The translations under genes and the position numbers were made by a program. A DNA stretch of 64,000 nt from Paractinoplanes toevensis (GTDB taxonomy: Bacteria; Actinomycetota; Actinomycetes; Mycobacteriales; Micromonosporaceae), in assembly GCF_018332695.1 (NCBI RefSeq), contig NZ_BOQN01000019.1, positions 42,085 to 106,084 on the forward strand, in the 5' to 3' direction. Each line of letters starts with the position of its first letter. The stretch's first letter is position 1. This document shows, in pieces, positions 42,580 to 51,288 of this stretch. The notes under the pieces are model-generated. The model ran no database searches. It was not told where the DNA came from and saw nothing but the letters and a program-made list of their open reading frames with translations.

Positions 42580-42856
42580 CGCGTACTCCTTCTCGGATCC
42601 GGCGCGGCGAACGTCGCCGCGTCCGGTGGCACAGGCGAGACGCTATCGACTGCCATCGATCGATGTAACAGGGAAAACCCTTGTCTGTGATTTTCCTGTG
42701 CCATTTGAAATGACCGATATCGCGGTCATGCCGTTCGGGTCATCGCACCGGCGTGACGTAACAGGGCGGAAACCGTTGTCAACGCCGGCACCGTGGACAC
42801 CTGCAATTCCTATAGGCAAGATAGGTGTTGCCCACGGCTACGGAACGGATGTCCAC
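42580..42856. promoter_or_regulatory. Divergent promoter region with repeated GTAACAGGG motif
   Basis: Between the protease and the sulfur operon. GATGTAACAGGGAAAACCC (from 42662) and GACGTAACAGGGCGGAAACC (from 42755) are degenerate direct repeats, each ending in TTGTC. The first contains the palindrome AGGG-AAAA-CCCT. They could be binding sites for one regulator serving either side. Confidence 0.5.
42809..42825. promoter_or_regulatory. CCTAT-N7-ATAGG palindrome before the sulfur operon
   Basis: CCTAT (42809-42813) and ATAGG (42821-42825), 32 bp before the SDR ATG. The left part alone, CCTATAGG, is also self-complementary. It is AT-rich against the background and well placed for an operator or activator site. 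Confidence 0.5.
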
Positions 42857-43609
42857 ATGGCTCACGAACTCGACGGAAAGCGCGCCATCGTCACCGGCGG
42901 CGGCACCGGGATCGGCTACGCCGTCGCCCTCGAACTCGCGCGTCAGGGCGCCCAGGTCGCGATCACCTCGCGGCGCACCGAGGTGCTGTCCGAGGCGGCC
43001 GCACGGATCAAGGACGAGATCGGAGCCGATGTCCTGCCGGTCACCGCCGACACCGGCGACGACGAGTCGGTCAGGGCTCTGGTCGACACGGTGAACAGGG
43101 CCTTCGGCGGCGTGGACATCCTCGTCAACAACGCCGCCGAGCAGCCCGCCCAGCACGGCCCGAGCTACACCGACGCCACCGACGAGTGGTTCCGGCGCCA
43201 GCTCAACGTCAAGGTCATCGGCTACCTGCGCACGATTCGCGCGGTCGCGCCGCTGCTCATCGAGAACGGCTGGGGCCGGATCATCAACATCAGCGGGACC
43301 GGCTCGCGGCAGACCGTCTCGGTCATCGGCTCGGTCCGCAACGCGAGCGTCACCGCCCTCACCAAGAACATCGCCGACGAGCTCGGCCCGCACGGCATCA
43401 ACGTCACCGTCGTGCACCCCGGGCCCACGCGCACCGAGCGCTATCAGGAGCTGCGGGGAGATCAGAAGGTCGACAACGTCATCGGCCGGGTCGTCGAGCC
43501 GGAGGAGGTCGCCTGGGTGGTGGCCTTCCTGGCCTCACCGCGCAGCGTCGCGATCACCGGCGACGGCATCGTCGCGGGCGGCGGCATCCCCGGCTTCATC
43601 TACTACTGA
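42857..43609 (+). CDS. SDR-family protein with atypical catalytic site (first gene of sulfur operon)
   Basis: 250 aa. The NAD(P) site is normal (AIVTGGGTGIGYAVALELA; NNAAEQ). The active-site region reads INISGTGSRQTVSVIGSV, then RNASVTALTKNIADELG: by alignment on ALTK the Tyr and Lys of YxxxK are Gly and Asn. Some non-classical SDRs share the xGxxRN pattern. The C-terminus GDGIVAGGGIPGFIYY is glycine-rich. It lies 15 bp before the rhodanese gene and probably acts on an intermediate of organosulfur breakdown. Confidence 0.85.
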   Translation: MAHELDGKRAIVTGGGTGIGYAVALELARQGAQVAITSRRTEVLSEAAARIKDEIGADVLPVTADTGDDESVRALVDTVNRAFGGVDILVNNAAEQPAQHGPSYTDATDEWFRRQLNVKVIGYLRTIRAVAPLLIENGWGRIINISGTGSRQTVSVIGSVRNASVTALTKNIADELGPHGINVTVVHPGPTRTERYQELRGDQKVDNVIGRVVEPEEVAWVVAFLASPRSVAITGDGIVAGGGIPGFIYY

Positions 43610-43624
43610 ACCGAAGGGCGAAAA

Positions 43625-45178
43625 ATGCCGATCAACGCCGTTGAACTGCACAAAATCATTGAAAAAGCCGATGAGTACGCGCTGGTGGACGTCCGCGAGG
43701 CGCGGGTCACGGCGGAACAGGGCTCGATCCTGCTCGGTGTCCCGATCCCGCTCAGCGTGCTCGAGCTGAAGGTCGACGCGCTCATCCCCCGCCGCAATAC
43801 CCCGGTCATCGTCTACGACGGCGGCGACGAGGACCTGGCCGCCCGGGCCGCGGCCCGGCTGGAAACCCTCGGCTACACCGACGTCGAGGTGCTCGACGGT
43901 GGACTCGAGGGCTGGGCCGCGGCCGGCTACAAGGTGCAGACCGGCGGCGACCACGTCATCGGCCAGGCCTTCGGCGAGTGGATCGAGGAGGTCTACGCGA
44001 CCCCGCACCTGAGCGTCCCGGACTACCTCGCAAAGATCGAGAACGGCGAGGACATCGTCCTGCTCGACAGCCGCCCGATCGGCGAGTTCGAGAACCACAG
44101 CCTGCCCGGCGGCACCTCCGTCCCGGGCGCCGAGCTGGTCTACCGCGCGGCCGAGGTGGTGAAGTCACCCGATTCGCTGGTCGTCGTCAACTGCGCCGGG
44201 CGTACCCGCAGCATCCTCGGCGCCCAACTGCTGATCAACGCGGGCCTGCCCAACCGGGTCGTCTCGCTCGAGCGCGGCACCCAGTCGTGGGTCCTCGAAG
44301 GACACCCGCTCGACCACGGCAAGCACGAGGTGGCGCCGCTGCCGACCGGCGCCGCGCTGGACGCGGCCCGGGCCGCCGCCGACCGCTTCCGCGCCCGGTT
44401 CGGCATCCGGACGGTCGACCAGGACACGCTGCGCCGCTTCCACGACGAAGCCGGCGAACGCTCGCTCTACGTGCTCGACGTGCGCACCCCGGAGGAGTAC
44501 GCGGCGGGGCACCTGCCCGGCACCACCTCCGCGCCGAGCTGGGACGTCGCGCCCTGGGTGTTCCGCTACATCGCCACCCACCACGCCCGGATCGTGCTGG
44601 TCGACAACGACGAGGTGCGCGCGACCGTGGCCGCGTCGTGGATCGAGCAGTTCGGCTGGGGCGAGGTCTTCGTGCTGGCGAACCCGCTCGACGGCCAGGA
44701 GTTGGAGACCGGCCCGGTCCCAACCACCGCCCTCGATGTGCCTTCGGACATCGCGACGACCACGGAGGCCGCCGGCACCGTCATCGACCTGCGGCCGAGT
44801 CACCAGTACCGCAAGGGGCACATCCCGGGGGCCGCGTTCGCGATCCGCGCCCGGCTGACCGGCGATCTCCCGGGCACCGGCCCGATCGTGCTGGTCAGCG
44901 AGGACGGGCTGCTGGCCCGCTATGCGGCGCGGGACCTGGCCGCACTGACCGACCGCCCGGTCCGGGTGCTGGAGGGCCGGCCGGAAACGCTGGTGGAGGG
45001 CGACGAGATCTGGCTGCACGAGCCGGACGACGTGGTCGCGTCCGGCTGGCGGGAGACCGACCCGGAGCTGCGCAAGGCCGGCTTCCGCCGCTACCTGTCC
45101 TGGGAGCTGGGCCTGGTCGAGGAGCTGAACGCCGACGACACCGTGCCGTTCCGGAGCTTCGCCGAGGACCGGCCGTGA
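43625..45178 (+). CDS. Four-domain rhodanese sulfurtransferase with a single cysteine
   Basis: 517 aa made of four rhodanese folds: about 1-105, 125-240, 262-365 and 380-480. Only domain 2 has the active loop, VVVNCAGRTRS, with Cys190; the matching places in domains 1, 3 and 4 read VIVYDGGDED, IVLVDNDEVR and IVLVSEDGLL. Cys190 is the only cysteine in the protein. It should carry a persulfide, accept sulfur from thiosulfate, sulfite-derived or thiol donors and pass it on. It overlaps the permease start (GTGA). Confidence 0.9.
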   Translation: MPINAVELHKIIEKADEYALVDVREARVTAEQGSILLGVPIPLSVLELKVDALIPRRNTPVIVYDGGDEDLAARAAARLETLGYTDVEVLDGGLEGWAAAGYKVQTGGDHVIGQAFGEWIEEVYATPHLSVPDYLAKIENGEDIVLLDSRPIGEFENHSLPGGTSVPGAELVYRAAEVVKSPDSLVVVNCAGRTRSILGAQLLINAGLPNRVVSLERGTQSWVLEGHPLDHGKHEVAPLPTGAALDAARAAADRFRARFGIRTVDQDTLRRFHDEAGERSLYVLDVRTPEEYAAGHLPGTTSAPSWDVAPWVFRYIATHHARIVLVDNDEVRATVAASWIEQFGWGEVFVLANPLDGQELETGPVPTTALDVPSDIATTTEAAGTVIDLRPSHQYRKGHIPGAAFAIRARLTGDLPGTGPIVLVSEDGLLARYAARDLAALTDRPVRVLEGRPETLVEGDEIWLHEPDDVVASGWRETDPELRKAGFRRYLSWELGLVEELNADDTVPFRSFAEDRP

Positions 45179-46032
45179 CGACCAGCGAGCTGGCCCCGCC
45201 ACCGGTCAAGGAGGCCGGTCGAGCATTGGAGAGCCTCGCGGTCCGCGGACGGCAGGGCCGGCTGAGAAGCGCGTGGCGCGGGCGGTTCCTGCGGATCGTC
45301 GTGCCCGCCGTGCTCATCGTGCTCTGGCAGCTCTCCTCGGTGCTGGGCTGGGCCGACGAGTTCACCCTCCCGCCGCCCAGCCGGATCATCGCCGCTTACC
45401 AGGAGCTGTGGGCCAACGGCGACATCCAGGCCGCGCTGCCGATCTCGCTGAAGCGGGCCGGCACCGGGCTGGCCATCGGCGTCAGCCTCGGCCTGGTGCT
45501 CGGGCTCTTCGCCGGACTGTGGAAGATCGGCGAGGAGATCTTCGACGCGCCGCTGCAGATGCTGCGCACGATCCCGTTCATCGCCGTGGTCCCGCTGTTC
45601 ATCACCTGGTTCGGCATCGGCGAGACGCCGAAACTGGTGCTGATCGCGGCGGCCACCGTCTTCCCGATGTATCTGAACACCTACCACGGCGTACGCGGGG
45701 TCGATAAGAAGCTGATCGAGTCCGGCCAGACCTTCGGCCTGCGGGGTTGGCGGCTGGCCGCCCGGGTCATCCTCCCGACCGCCCTGCCCGCCGCCCTGAC
45801 CGGCCTGCGCTACGCCGCCGGGGTCTCACTGCTGGCGCTGGTGCTGGCCGAGCAGATCAACGCCCGCGAGGGCATCGGTTACCTGGTCAACAACGCGAAC
45901 CAGAACCAGCGGCCGGACATCGTGATCGCCGGAATCCTCATCTACGCGCTGCTCGGCATCGTCGTCGACGTGCTGATGCGCCTCGCCGAGCACTTCGCCC
46001 TTCCCTGGAGGCCCCGTGTCGCCATCGGCTGA
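45175..46032 (+). CDS. ABC transporter permease, SsuC type
   Basis: 285 aa from a GTG overlapping the rhodanese stop. After an N-terminal cytoplasmic stretch of about 40 residues come six helices; the EAA loop is SGQTFGLRGWRLAARVILPT. FIAVVPLFITWFGIGETPK and the C-terminal REGIGYLVNNANQNQ are typical of sulfonate/nitrate/taurine permeases. It works with the ATPase at 46016 and the lipoprotein at 46717. Confidence 0.92.
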   Translation: MTTSELAPPPVKEAGRALESLAVRGRQGRLRSAWRGRFLRIVVPAVLIVLWQLSSVLGWADEFTLPPPSRIIAAYQELWANGDIQAALPISLKRAGTGLAIGVSLGLVLGLFAGLWKIGEEIFDAPLQMLRTIPFIAVVPLFITWFGIGETPKLVLIAAATVFPMYLNTYHGVRGVDKKLIESGQTFGLRGWRLAARVILPTALPAALTGLRYAAGVSLLALVLAEQINAREGIGYLVNNANQNQRPDIVIAGILIYALLGIVVDVLMRLAEHFALPWRPRVAIG

Positions 46033-46720
46033 AACCGTCGTCGACGCCCGCGGTGTGCGGCGGGTGTTCGACCGGGCCGTCCTGGACGGCGTCGACCTGC
46101 AGCTCAGGCAGGGCGATTTCGTGGCCCTGCTGGGCCCGTCCGGCACCGGCAAGACCACCCTGCTGCGCATCCTGGCCGGCCTGGACGCCGCCGACGACGG
46201 CCAGGTCACGGTGCCACGGCAGCGGTCGGTGGTCTTCCAGGAACCGCGGCTCATCCCGGCCCGGCGGGTCTGGCGCAACGTCGTACTCGGCAGTCGCAAC
46301 CCCCGGCGGGACCGCAAGAAGGCGATCGCCGCGCTCACCGAGGTCGGCCTGGCCGCGAAGAGCGACGCCTGGCCGCTCACCCTCTCCGGCGGCGAGGCCC
46401 AGCGGGTCGCGCTGGCCCGCGCCCTGGCCACCGAGCCCGGGTTGCTGCTGCTCGACGAGCCGTTCGCCGCGCTCGACGCGCTGACCCGGATCAAGATGCA
46501 CGACCTGGTCGCCGAGCTTATCCAGCGGCACAACCCGGCCGTCCTGCTGGTCACCCACGACGTCGACGAGGCCATCCTGCTCGCCGACCGAATCCTCATC
46601 CTCGCCGACGGCTCGATCGACGTGGACGTCGCCGTCGACCTCGAAAAGCCCCGCCGGCGCAGCGACCCCGGTTTCCCGGAGTTGCGCGCCCACCTGCTCG
46701 AACGCCTAGGAGTGTCGTGA
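46016..46720 (+). CDS. ABC transporter ATP-binding protein, SsuB type
   Basis: 234 aa from a GTG after GGAGG; it overlaps the permease by 17 bp. Walker A LLGPSGTGKTTLL, Q loop VVFQEPRLIPARRV, signature LSGGEAQRVALARAL, Walker B LLLLDEP and H loop LVTHDVDEA are intact. EPRLIPARRVW is typical of the SsuB/alkanesulfonate branch. It drives uptake for the sulfur operon. Confidence 0.93.
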   Translation: MSPSAETVVDARGVRRVFDRAVLDGVDLQLRQGDFVALLGPSGTGKTTLLRILAGLDAADDGQVTVPRQRSVVFQEPRLIPARRVWRNVVLGSRNPRRDRKKAIAALTEVGLAAKSDAWPLTLSGGEAQRVALARALATEPGLLLLDEPFAALDALTRIKMHDLVAELIQRHNPAVLLVTHDVDEAILLADRILILADGSIDVDVAVDLEKPRRRSDPGFPELRAHLLERLGVS

Positions 46721-47742
46721 AACGCATCGCCCTCATAACGTCCGCCCTGCTGCTCGGGGCCACCCTGTCGGCCTGCGGCGACTCCGCGTCGGCCGCCGAC
46801 GACGACGCGGCCGGCCAGGTCACCCTGACCTTCGGTTTCCAGACCGCCGACTACCCCGCCCTGCTCGAAGCATCCGGCCTGTTCAAGGACCTGCCGTACA
46901 AGCTGGAGACGCCGGTCATCGCCGGTCCGGCCGCGCAGATCTCGGCGCTCTACTCCAAGGCCACCGACGTCGGCCTGGTCGGCGAGAACACCGCCGCGTT
47001 CGAGGCGGCCAACGCGGCCGACGACTGGTCCAAGAGCAAGCCGAAGGTCTACACGATCGCCGGGGTCACCGCCAAGGACGCCCCCTACCCGGCGCCGTCG
47101 CTGTTCGTCCGCAAGTCGGCGAACATCAACTCGCTGGCCGAACTACGCGGCAAGTCGATCGCCTACAACTTCGGCGGCAACATCTACGCCGGGTACGTGA
47201 AGGTGCTCGCCAACGCTGGGCTGACCGTCAAGGACATCAAGCCGGTGCAGCTGCCCGACAACCAGGCCGCCGCCGCGTCGTTCGTGGCCGGTCAGGTCGA
47301 CGCGGTCGTCACCGGTTACGCCAACGTCAAGCGGGTCGTCGACTCGGGCGAGGCGGTGCGCCTGGCCACCAACGCCGACCTCGGCGTGATCGGCGGCGCC
47401 GGCTTCATCAGCCGGCCCGACGTGCTCGAGGACGAGGCGAGACTGGCCGCGGTCAAGGACTTCTTCAGCCGGTTCAGCAAGTTCTACTCCGAGTGGTACC
47501 CGAACAACGAGGCCGCGGTGGAGAAGGTCTACCAGACCGTACTCAAGCAGACCCCGGAGCTCTCGAAGATCAACTGGGAGAACGGGGCCAAGAGCCGCCT
47601 CTACAAGATCGGTGACCCGGCGTTCCAGAAGACCCAGCAGGAGATCGTCGACGCCGCGTTCAAGGCCGGCGGGGTGAAGAACGAGCGGGACATCTCGTCG
47701 GTCTTCAACCCGGTGATCGACGCCTCGGCGGTCCCGCAATGA
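46717..47742 (+). CDS. ABC transporter substrate-binding lipoprotein, SsuA type
   Basis: 341 aa. Signal MKRIALITSALLLGATLSAC with lipobox Cys20. The mature domain is an SsuA-like periplasmic binding fold: TLTFGFQTADYPALLEASGL, then SLAELRGKSIAYNFGGNIYA and VAGQVDAVVTGYANVKRVVD. It binds the imported compound at the cell surface. Coupled on both sides (GTGA before; next ATG overlaps its stop). Confidence 0.92.
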   Translation: MKRIALITSALLLGATLSACGDSASAADDDAAGQVTLTFGFQTADYPALLEASGLFKDLPYKLETPVIAGPAAQISALYSKATDVGLVGENTAAFEAANAADDWSKSKPKVYTIAGVTAKDAPYPAPSLFVRKSANINSLAELRGKSIAYNFGGNIYAGYVKVLANAGLTVKDIKPVQLPDNQAAAASFVAGQVDAVVTGYANVKRVVDSGEAVRLATNADLGVIGGAGFISRPDVLEDEARLAAVKDFFSRFSKFYSEWYPNNEAAVEKVYQTVLKQTPELSKINWENGAKSRLYKIGDPAFQKTQQEIVDAAFKAGGVKNERDISSVFNPVIDASAVPQ

Positions 47743-49007
47743 GGCAGCTCCACCTCAACACCAACATCCTGAACGCCGGCAAGCACGAGGCCGCCTGGCG
47801 GATCCAGGACGACCCGCGCGGCATCATCGACATCGAGTACTACCGGAACATCGCCCGGATCGCCGAGCGCGGCACGTTCGACGCGGTGTTCCTGGCCGAC
47901 GGGCCGGCCCTGCCCGACAACTACGGGCGGGCCGCGTGGAACTCGCTGGAACCGTCGGTGCTGCTGGCCGCCGTCGGGGCGGCCGTCGAGAACATCGGCC
48001 TGATCGGCACGATCTCGACCACGTTCAACGACCCCTACAACGTGGCGCGGCGTTGGGCGACCCTCGACCACGTGACCCACGGCCGGGCCGCGCTGAACTT
48101 CGTGACCAGCCAGAACCCGTCGACCGCCGCGAACTTCGGCCTCGGCGAACTGCCCTCTCGCGACGAACGGTATGCCCGCGCCGAGGAGTTCGTCGACGTT
48201 CTCGTCCAGCTCTGGGACTCGTGGGAGGACGGCGCGCTGGTCGCCGACCGGGAGACCGGGGTCTTCGCCGACACCGAGCGGGTCCACGCGATCAACTACG
48301 AGAGCGATCGGTTCTCGGTGCGCGGGCCGCTCAACGTACCCCGTACGCCTCAGGGCCGGCCTGTTCTGGTCCAGGCCGGTGACGGCGGCACCCACCTCGC
48401 CGCCCGCTTCGCCGACGCGGTTTTCACCGCGCAGACGGTGTTCGAGGAATCGCGGAGTTTCTCCCGTTCGTTGCAGACCGCTGCCGGAAAGCGGGAGGTC
48501 CTGGTGCTGCCCGGACTGTTCCCGATCGTCGGCAGCACCGAGAAGGAGGCGTGGGACCGCAAGGAGTTGCTCGACTCCTTCCTCGACCTGGACGACGAGA
48601 AAGCGAAGCTGGCGGCGAAGCTGGGCCTGCCGCCGGAGACGCTCGACCTCGACCGGCCGCTCCCCTACGACCGGCTGGAATCCGCGAGCGGAGGATCTTC
48701 GCGCGGTTTCTTCAAGTCGACGATCGCCCTGGCCCGCGCGGAAGACCTGACGGTCCGCGGCATTCTCGCCCGTAACCCGGGGGCGCACCGGCAGATCGTC
48801 GGCACCCCGGAACAGATCGCCGACGACATCGAACGATGGTTCCTCGGCGGCGCGGCCGACGGCTTCAACCTCAACGCCGACTCCTTCCCCACCGGCCTCG
48901 AACCGTTCGTCGACCACGTCGTGCCCGAGCTGCGCCGGCGCGGCATCTTCCGCACGGAGTACACCGGCACCACCCTGCGCGAGCACCTGGGCCTGGAGCG
49001 GGCATGA
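47739..49007 (+). CDS. LLM-class FMN-dependent monooxygenase, NtaA/SnaA/DszA family (1)
   Basis: 422 aa. The start QLHLNTNILNAGKHEAAWRI, then YYRNIARIAERGTFDAVFLA, is typical of NtaA/SnaA/DszA proteins, as are STTFNDPYNVARRWATLDHV and YARAEEFVDVLVQLWDSWED. They use reduced FMN supplied by a separate reductase plus O2 to cleave C-S or C-N bonds. The second LLM gene follows at once with a 4-bp overlap and is a clear paralogue. Confidence 0.93.
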   Translation: MRQLHLNTNILNAGKHEAAWRIQDDPRGIIDIEYYRNIARIAERGTFDAVFLADGPALPDNYGRAAWNSLEPSVLLAAVGAAVENIGLIGTISTTFNDPYNVARRWATLDHVTHGRAALNFVTSQNPSTAANFGLGELPSRDERYARAEEFVDVLVQLWDSWEDGALVADRETGVFADTERVHAINYESDRFSVRGPLNVPRTPQGRPVLVQAGDGGTHLAARFADAVFTAQTVFEESRSFSRSLQTAAGKREVLVLPGLFPIVGSTEKEAWDRKELLDSFLDLDDEKAKLAAKLGLPPETLDLDRPLPYDRLESASGGSSRGFFKSTIALARAEDLTVRGILARNPGAHRQIVGTPEQIADDIERWFLGGAADGFNLNADSFPTGLEPFVDHVVPELRRRGIFRTEYTGTTLREHLGLERA

Positions 49008-50314
49008 GCGAACGCGAACTGCACCTCAACGTCAACATCACCAGCATCGGGCGGCACCCGGCCGCCTGGCGCTTCCTCGACGACCCGGCCGCCTTCGTCG
49101 ACGTCGACTTCTTCCGGAAGATCGCCGAGGTGGCCGAGCGCGGCACGTTCGACGCCGTCTTCCTCTCCGACGGCGTGGCCCTGCACCGGGAACCGCCGAC
49201 CGAGCCGTACCAGGCGCTCGAACCGACGATCCTGCTCACCACGCTGGGCGCTGCAACATCACGGGTCGGCCTGATCGGGACGGCGTCCACCACCTTCAAC
49301 GACCCGTTCAACCTCGCCCGCCGCTTCGCCTCGCTCGACCACGTGAGCCGGGGACGCGTCGCGCTGAACGTGGTCACGACGTACTCGCCGCGGGCCGCGG
49401 CCAACTTCGGGCTCGCCGAGGCACCGGACCACGACGCGCGGTACGCCCGCGCCGAGGAGTTCGTCGACGTCGTCTTCGACCTGTGGGACTCGTGGGAGGA
49501 CGGTGCCATCACCGGCGACCGGTTCACCGACCCGGCCCGCATCCACCCCATCGACCACAAAGGACACCACTTTTCCGTACGCGGACCGTCGCTCGTGCCG
49601 CGGTCGCCGCAGGGCCGCCCGGTGCTCGTGCAGGCCGGTTCGTCGGAGGCCGGCAAGTCGCTGGGGGCGCGGGTCGGTGACCTGATCTTCACGGCGCAGA
49701 CCACGCACGCGGCGGCGCGGGAGTTCTACACCGACATGCGCGCCCGGGCCGCCGCGTTCGGCCGCGACCCCGACCATCTGGTGATCCTGCCGGGCCTGTG
49801 GCCGATCGTCGGCTCGACGGAGTCCGCGGCCCGGGAGCGCAAGGCGACGTTCGACGCGCTGTTCGACTTCGACCGGGAACTACCGCGCCTGGCCGACCAG
49901 CTGGGCCTCGATCCATCCGATCTGAAGCTGGACGAGGAACTGCCCTACGACAAGCTGAGCGACGTCACCGAGATCCGGGGCTCGCGCGGCTTCTTCGAGG
50001 CCACCGTCAGGCTGTCCCGCGAACGCGGCTACACCGTGCGGGAACTGCTGCTGTCCAACGGCGGCGCGCACCGGCAGATCGTCGGCGCACCGGAACAGAT
50101 CGCCGACTCGATCGAGCACTGGTTCCGCACCCGGGCCGCCGACGGCTTCAACCTCAACTTCGACCTGTTCCCGACCGGCCTGGAGCTGTTCGTCGACCAC
50201 GTCGTCCCGCTGCTGCGCCGGCGCGGCATCTTCCGCCGCGAGTACACCGGCCGCACCCTGCGCGACCATCTCGGCCTTCCCCGTCCCCGCAGTCGTTTCG
50301 AGGAGACACCGTGA
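49004..50314 (+). CDS. LLM-class FMN-dependent monooxygenase, NtaA/SnaA/DszA family (2)
   Basis: 436 aa, tandem paralogue of 47739-49007: ELHLNVNITSIGRHPAAWRF, RGTFDAVFLSDG, STTFNDPFNLARRFASLDHV and VLVQAGSSEAGKSLGARVGD. It has a few extra C-terminal residues (PRPRSRFEETP). The pair may act on successive oxidation steps or different substrates. The start ATG overlaps the previous stop and the AKR gene overlaps its end. Confidence 0.93.
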   Translation: MSERELHLNVNITSIGRHPAAWRFLDDPAAFVDVDFFRKIAEVAERGTFDAVFLSDGVALHREPPTEPYQALEPTILLTTLGAATSRVGLIGTASTTFNDPFNLARRFASLDHVSRGRVALNVVTTYSPRAAANFGLAEAPDHDARYARAEEFVDVVFDLWDSWEDGAITGDRFTDPARIHPIDHKGHHFSVRGPSLVPRSPQGRPVLVQAGSSEAGKSLGARVGDLIFTAQTTHAAAREFYTDMRARAAAFGRDPDHLVILPGLWPIVGSTESAARERKATFDALFDFDRELPRLADQLGLDPSDLKLDEELPYDKLSDVTEIRGSRGFFEATVRLSRERGYTVRELLLSNGGAHRQIVGAPEQIADSIEHWFRTRAADGFNLNFDLFPTGLELFVDHVVPLLRRRGIFRREYTGRTLRDHLGLPRPRSRFEETP

Positions 50315-51288
50315 CCCGCAAACTCGGCGACCTCGAGGTCTCCACCATCGGCCTCGGCTTCATGAGCTTCGTCAACCCGCCCGACGCCGACGAGGAGAAG
50401 CAGGCCACCGCGGTGGTCGACGAGGCGATCGACCTCGGTATCACGTTCTTCGACACCGCCGACGTGTACGGGCCGGAACACAGCGAGATCCTGCTCGGCC
50501 GCGCGATCCGCGGCCGCCGGGACAACCTCGTCATCGCCACCAAGTTCGGCAACACCCTGGACCGGACCGGCCTCGACAGCAGCCCCGCCTACATCCGCTC
50601 GGCGGTCGAGGCGTCGCTGCGCCGGCTCGGCACCGACCACATCGACCTTTACTACCAGCACCGCGTCGACCCGGCCGTGCCGATCGAGGACACCGTCGGG
50701 GCGCTTGCGGAGTTGGTCGCGGCGGGGAAGATCCGGCACATCGGGCTGTCCGAGCCGGGACCGCAGACCCTGCGCCGGGCCCACGCGGTCCACCCGATCA
50801 CCGCGATCCAGAACGAGTGGTCGCTGTTCAGCCGGCAGATCGAGGAGTCGACGCTGCCGATCGCCCGGGAACTCGGCATCGGGATCGTGCCGTACTCGCC
50901 GCTCGGCCGGGGCTGGCTCACCGGCGGGGTGCGCAGCCGCGCCGACCTGTCCGGGCGCCGGCTCGCCCATCCCCGGTTCGCCGAGGAGGTCTTCGCGACC
51001 AACCGGCGGCTGGCCGACGAGGTGGCCGAGATCGCCGCCACGGTCGGCGCCGAGCCCGGCCAGGTGGCGCTGGCCTGGGTGCTCTCCCGCGGCGACGACG
51101 TGGTGCCGATCCCCGGCACCCGGCACCCCGCCTACCTGCGTTCCAACGTGAGGGCGCGGGATGTCTCGCTGAGCCCGGAACACCTCGGACGGCTGGAGGC
51201 CATCGCACCGCGGGTCGCCGGGGAACGGGCCCTGCGCCCGCAGAACATCGGCGTCGAGGCGCCGCTGCCGGCCGGGGTGACGGCATGA
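50311..51288 (+). CDS. Aldo/keto reductase
   Basis: 325 aa TIM-barrel from a GTG with GAGGAG upstream. The catalytic tetrad is visible: Asp and Tyr in FFDTADVYG, Lys in VIATKFGN and His in LYYQHRVD. The NADPH-site region SLFSRQIE...IVPYSPLGRGWLTGG and IPGTRHPAYLRSN is normal. It probably reduces an aldehyde or ketone left when the monooxygenases release the sulfur group. Both ends overlap neighbours. Confidence 0.93.
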   Translation: MTRKLGDLEVSTIGLGFMSFVNPPDADEEKQATAVVDEAIDLGITFFDTADVYGPEHSEILLGRAIRGRRDNLVIATKFGNTLDRTGLDSSPAYIRSAVEASLRRLGTDHIDLYYQHRVDPAVPIEDTVGALAELVAAGKIRHIGLSEPGPQTLRRAHAVHPITAIQNEWSLFSRQIEESTLPIARELGIGIVPYSPLGRGWLTGGVRSRADLSGRRLAHPRFAEEVFATNRRLADEVAEIAATVGAEPGQVALAWVLSRGDDVVPIPGTRHPAYLRSNVRARDVSLSPEHLGRLEAIAPRVAGERALRPQNIGVEAPLPAGVTA

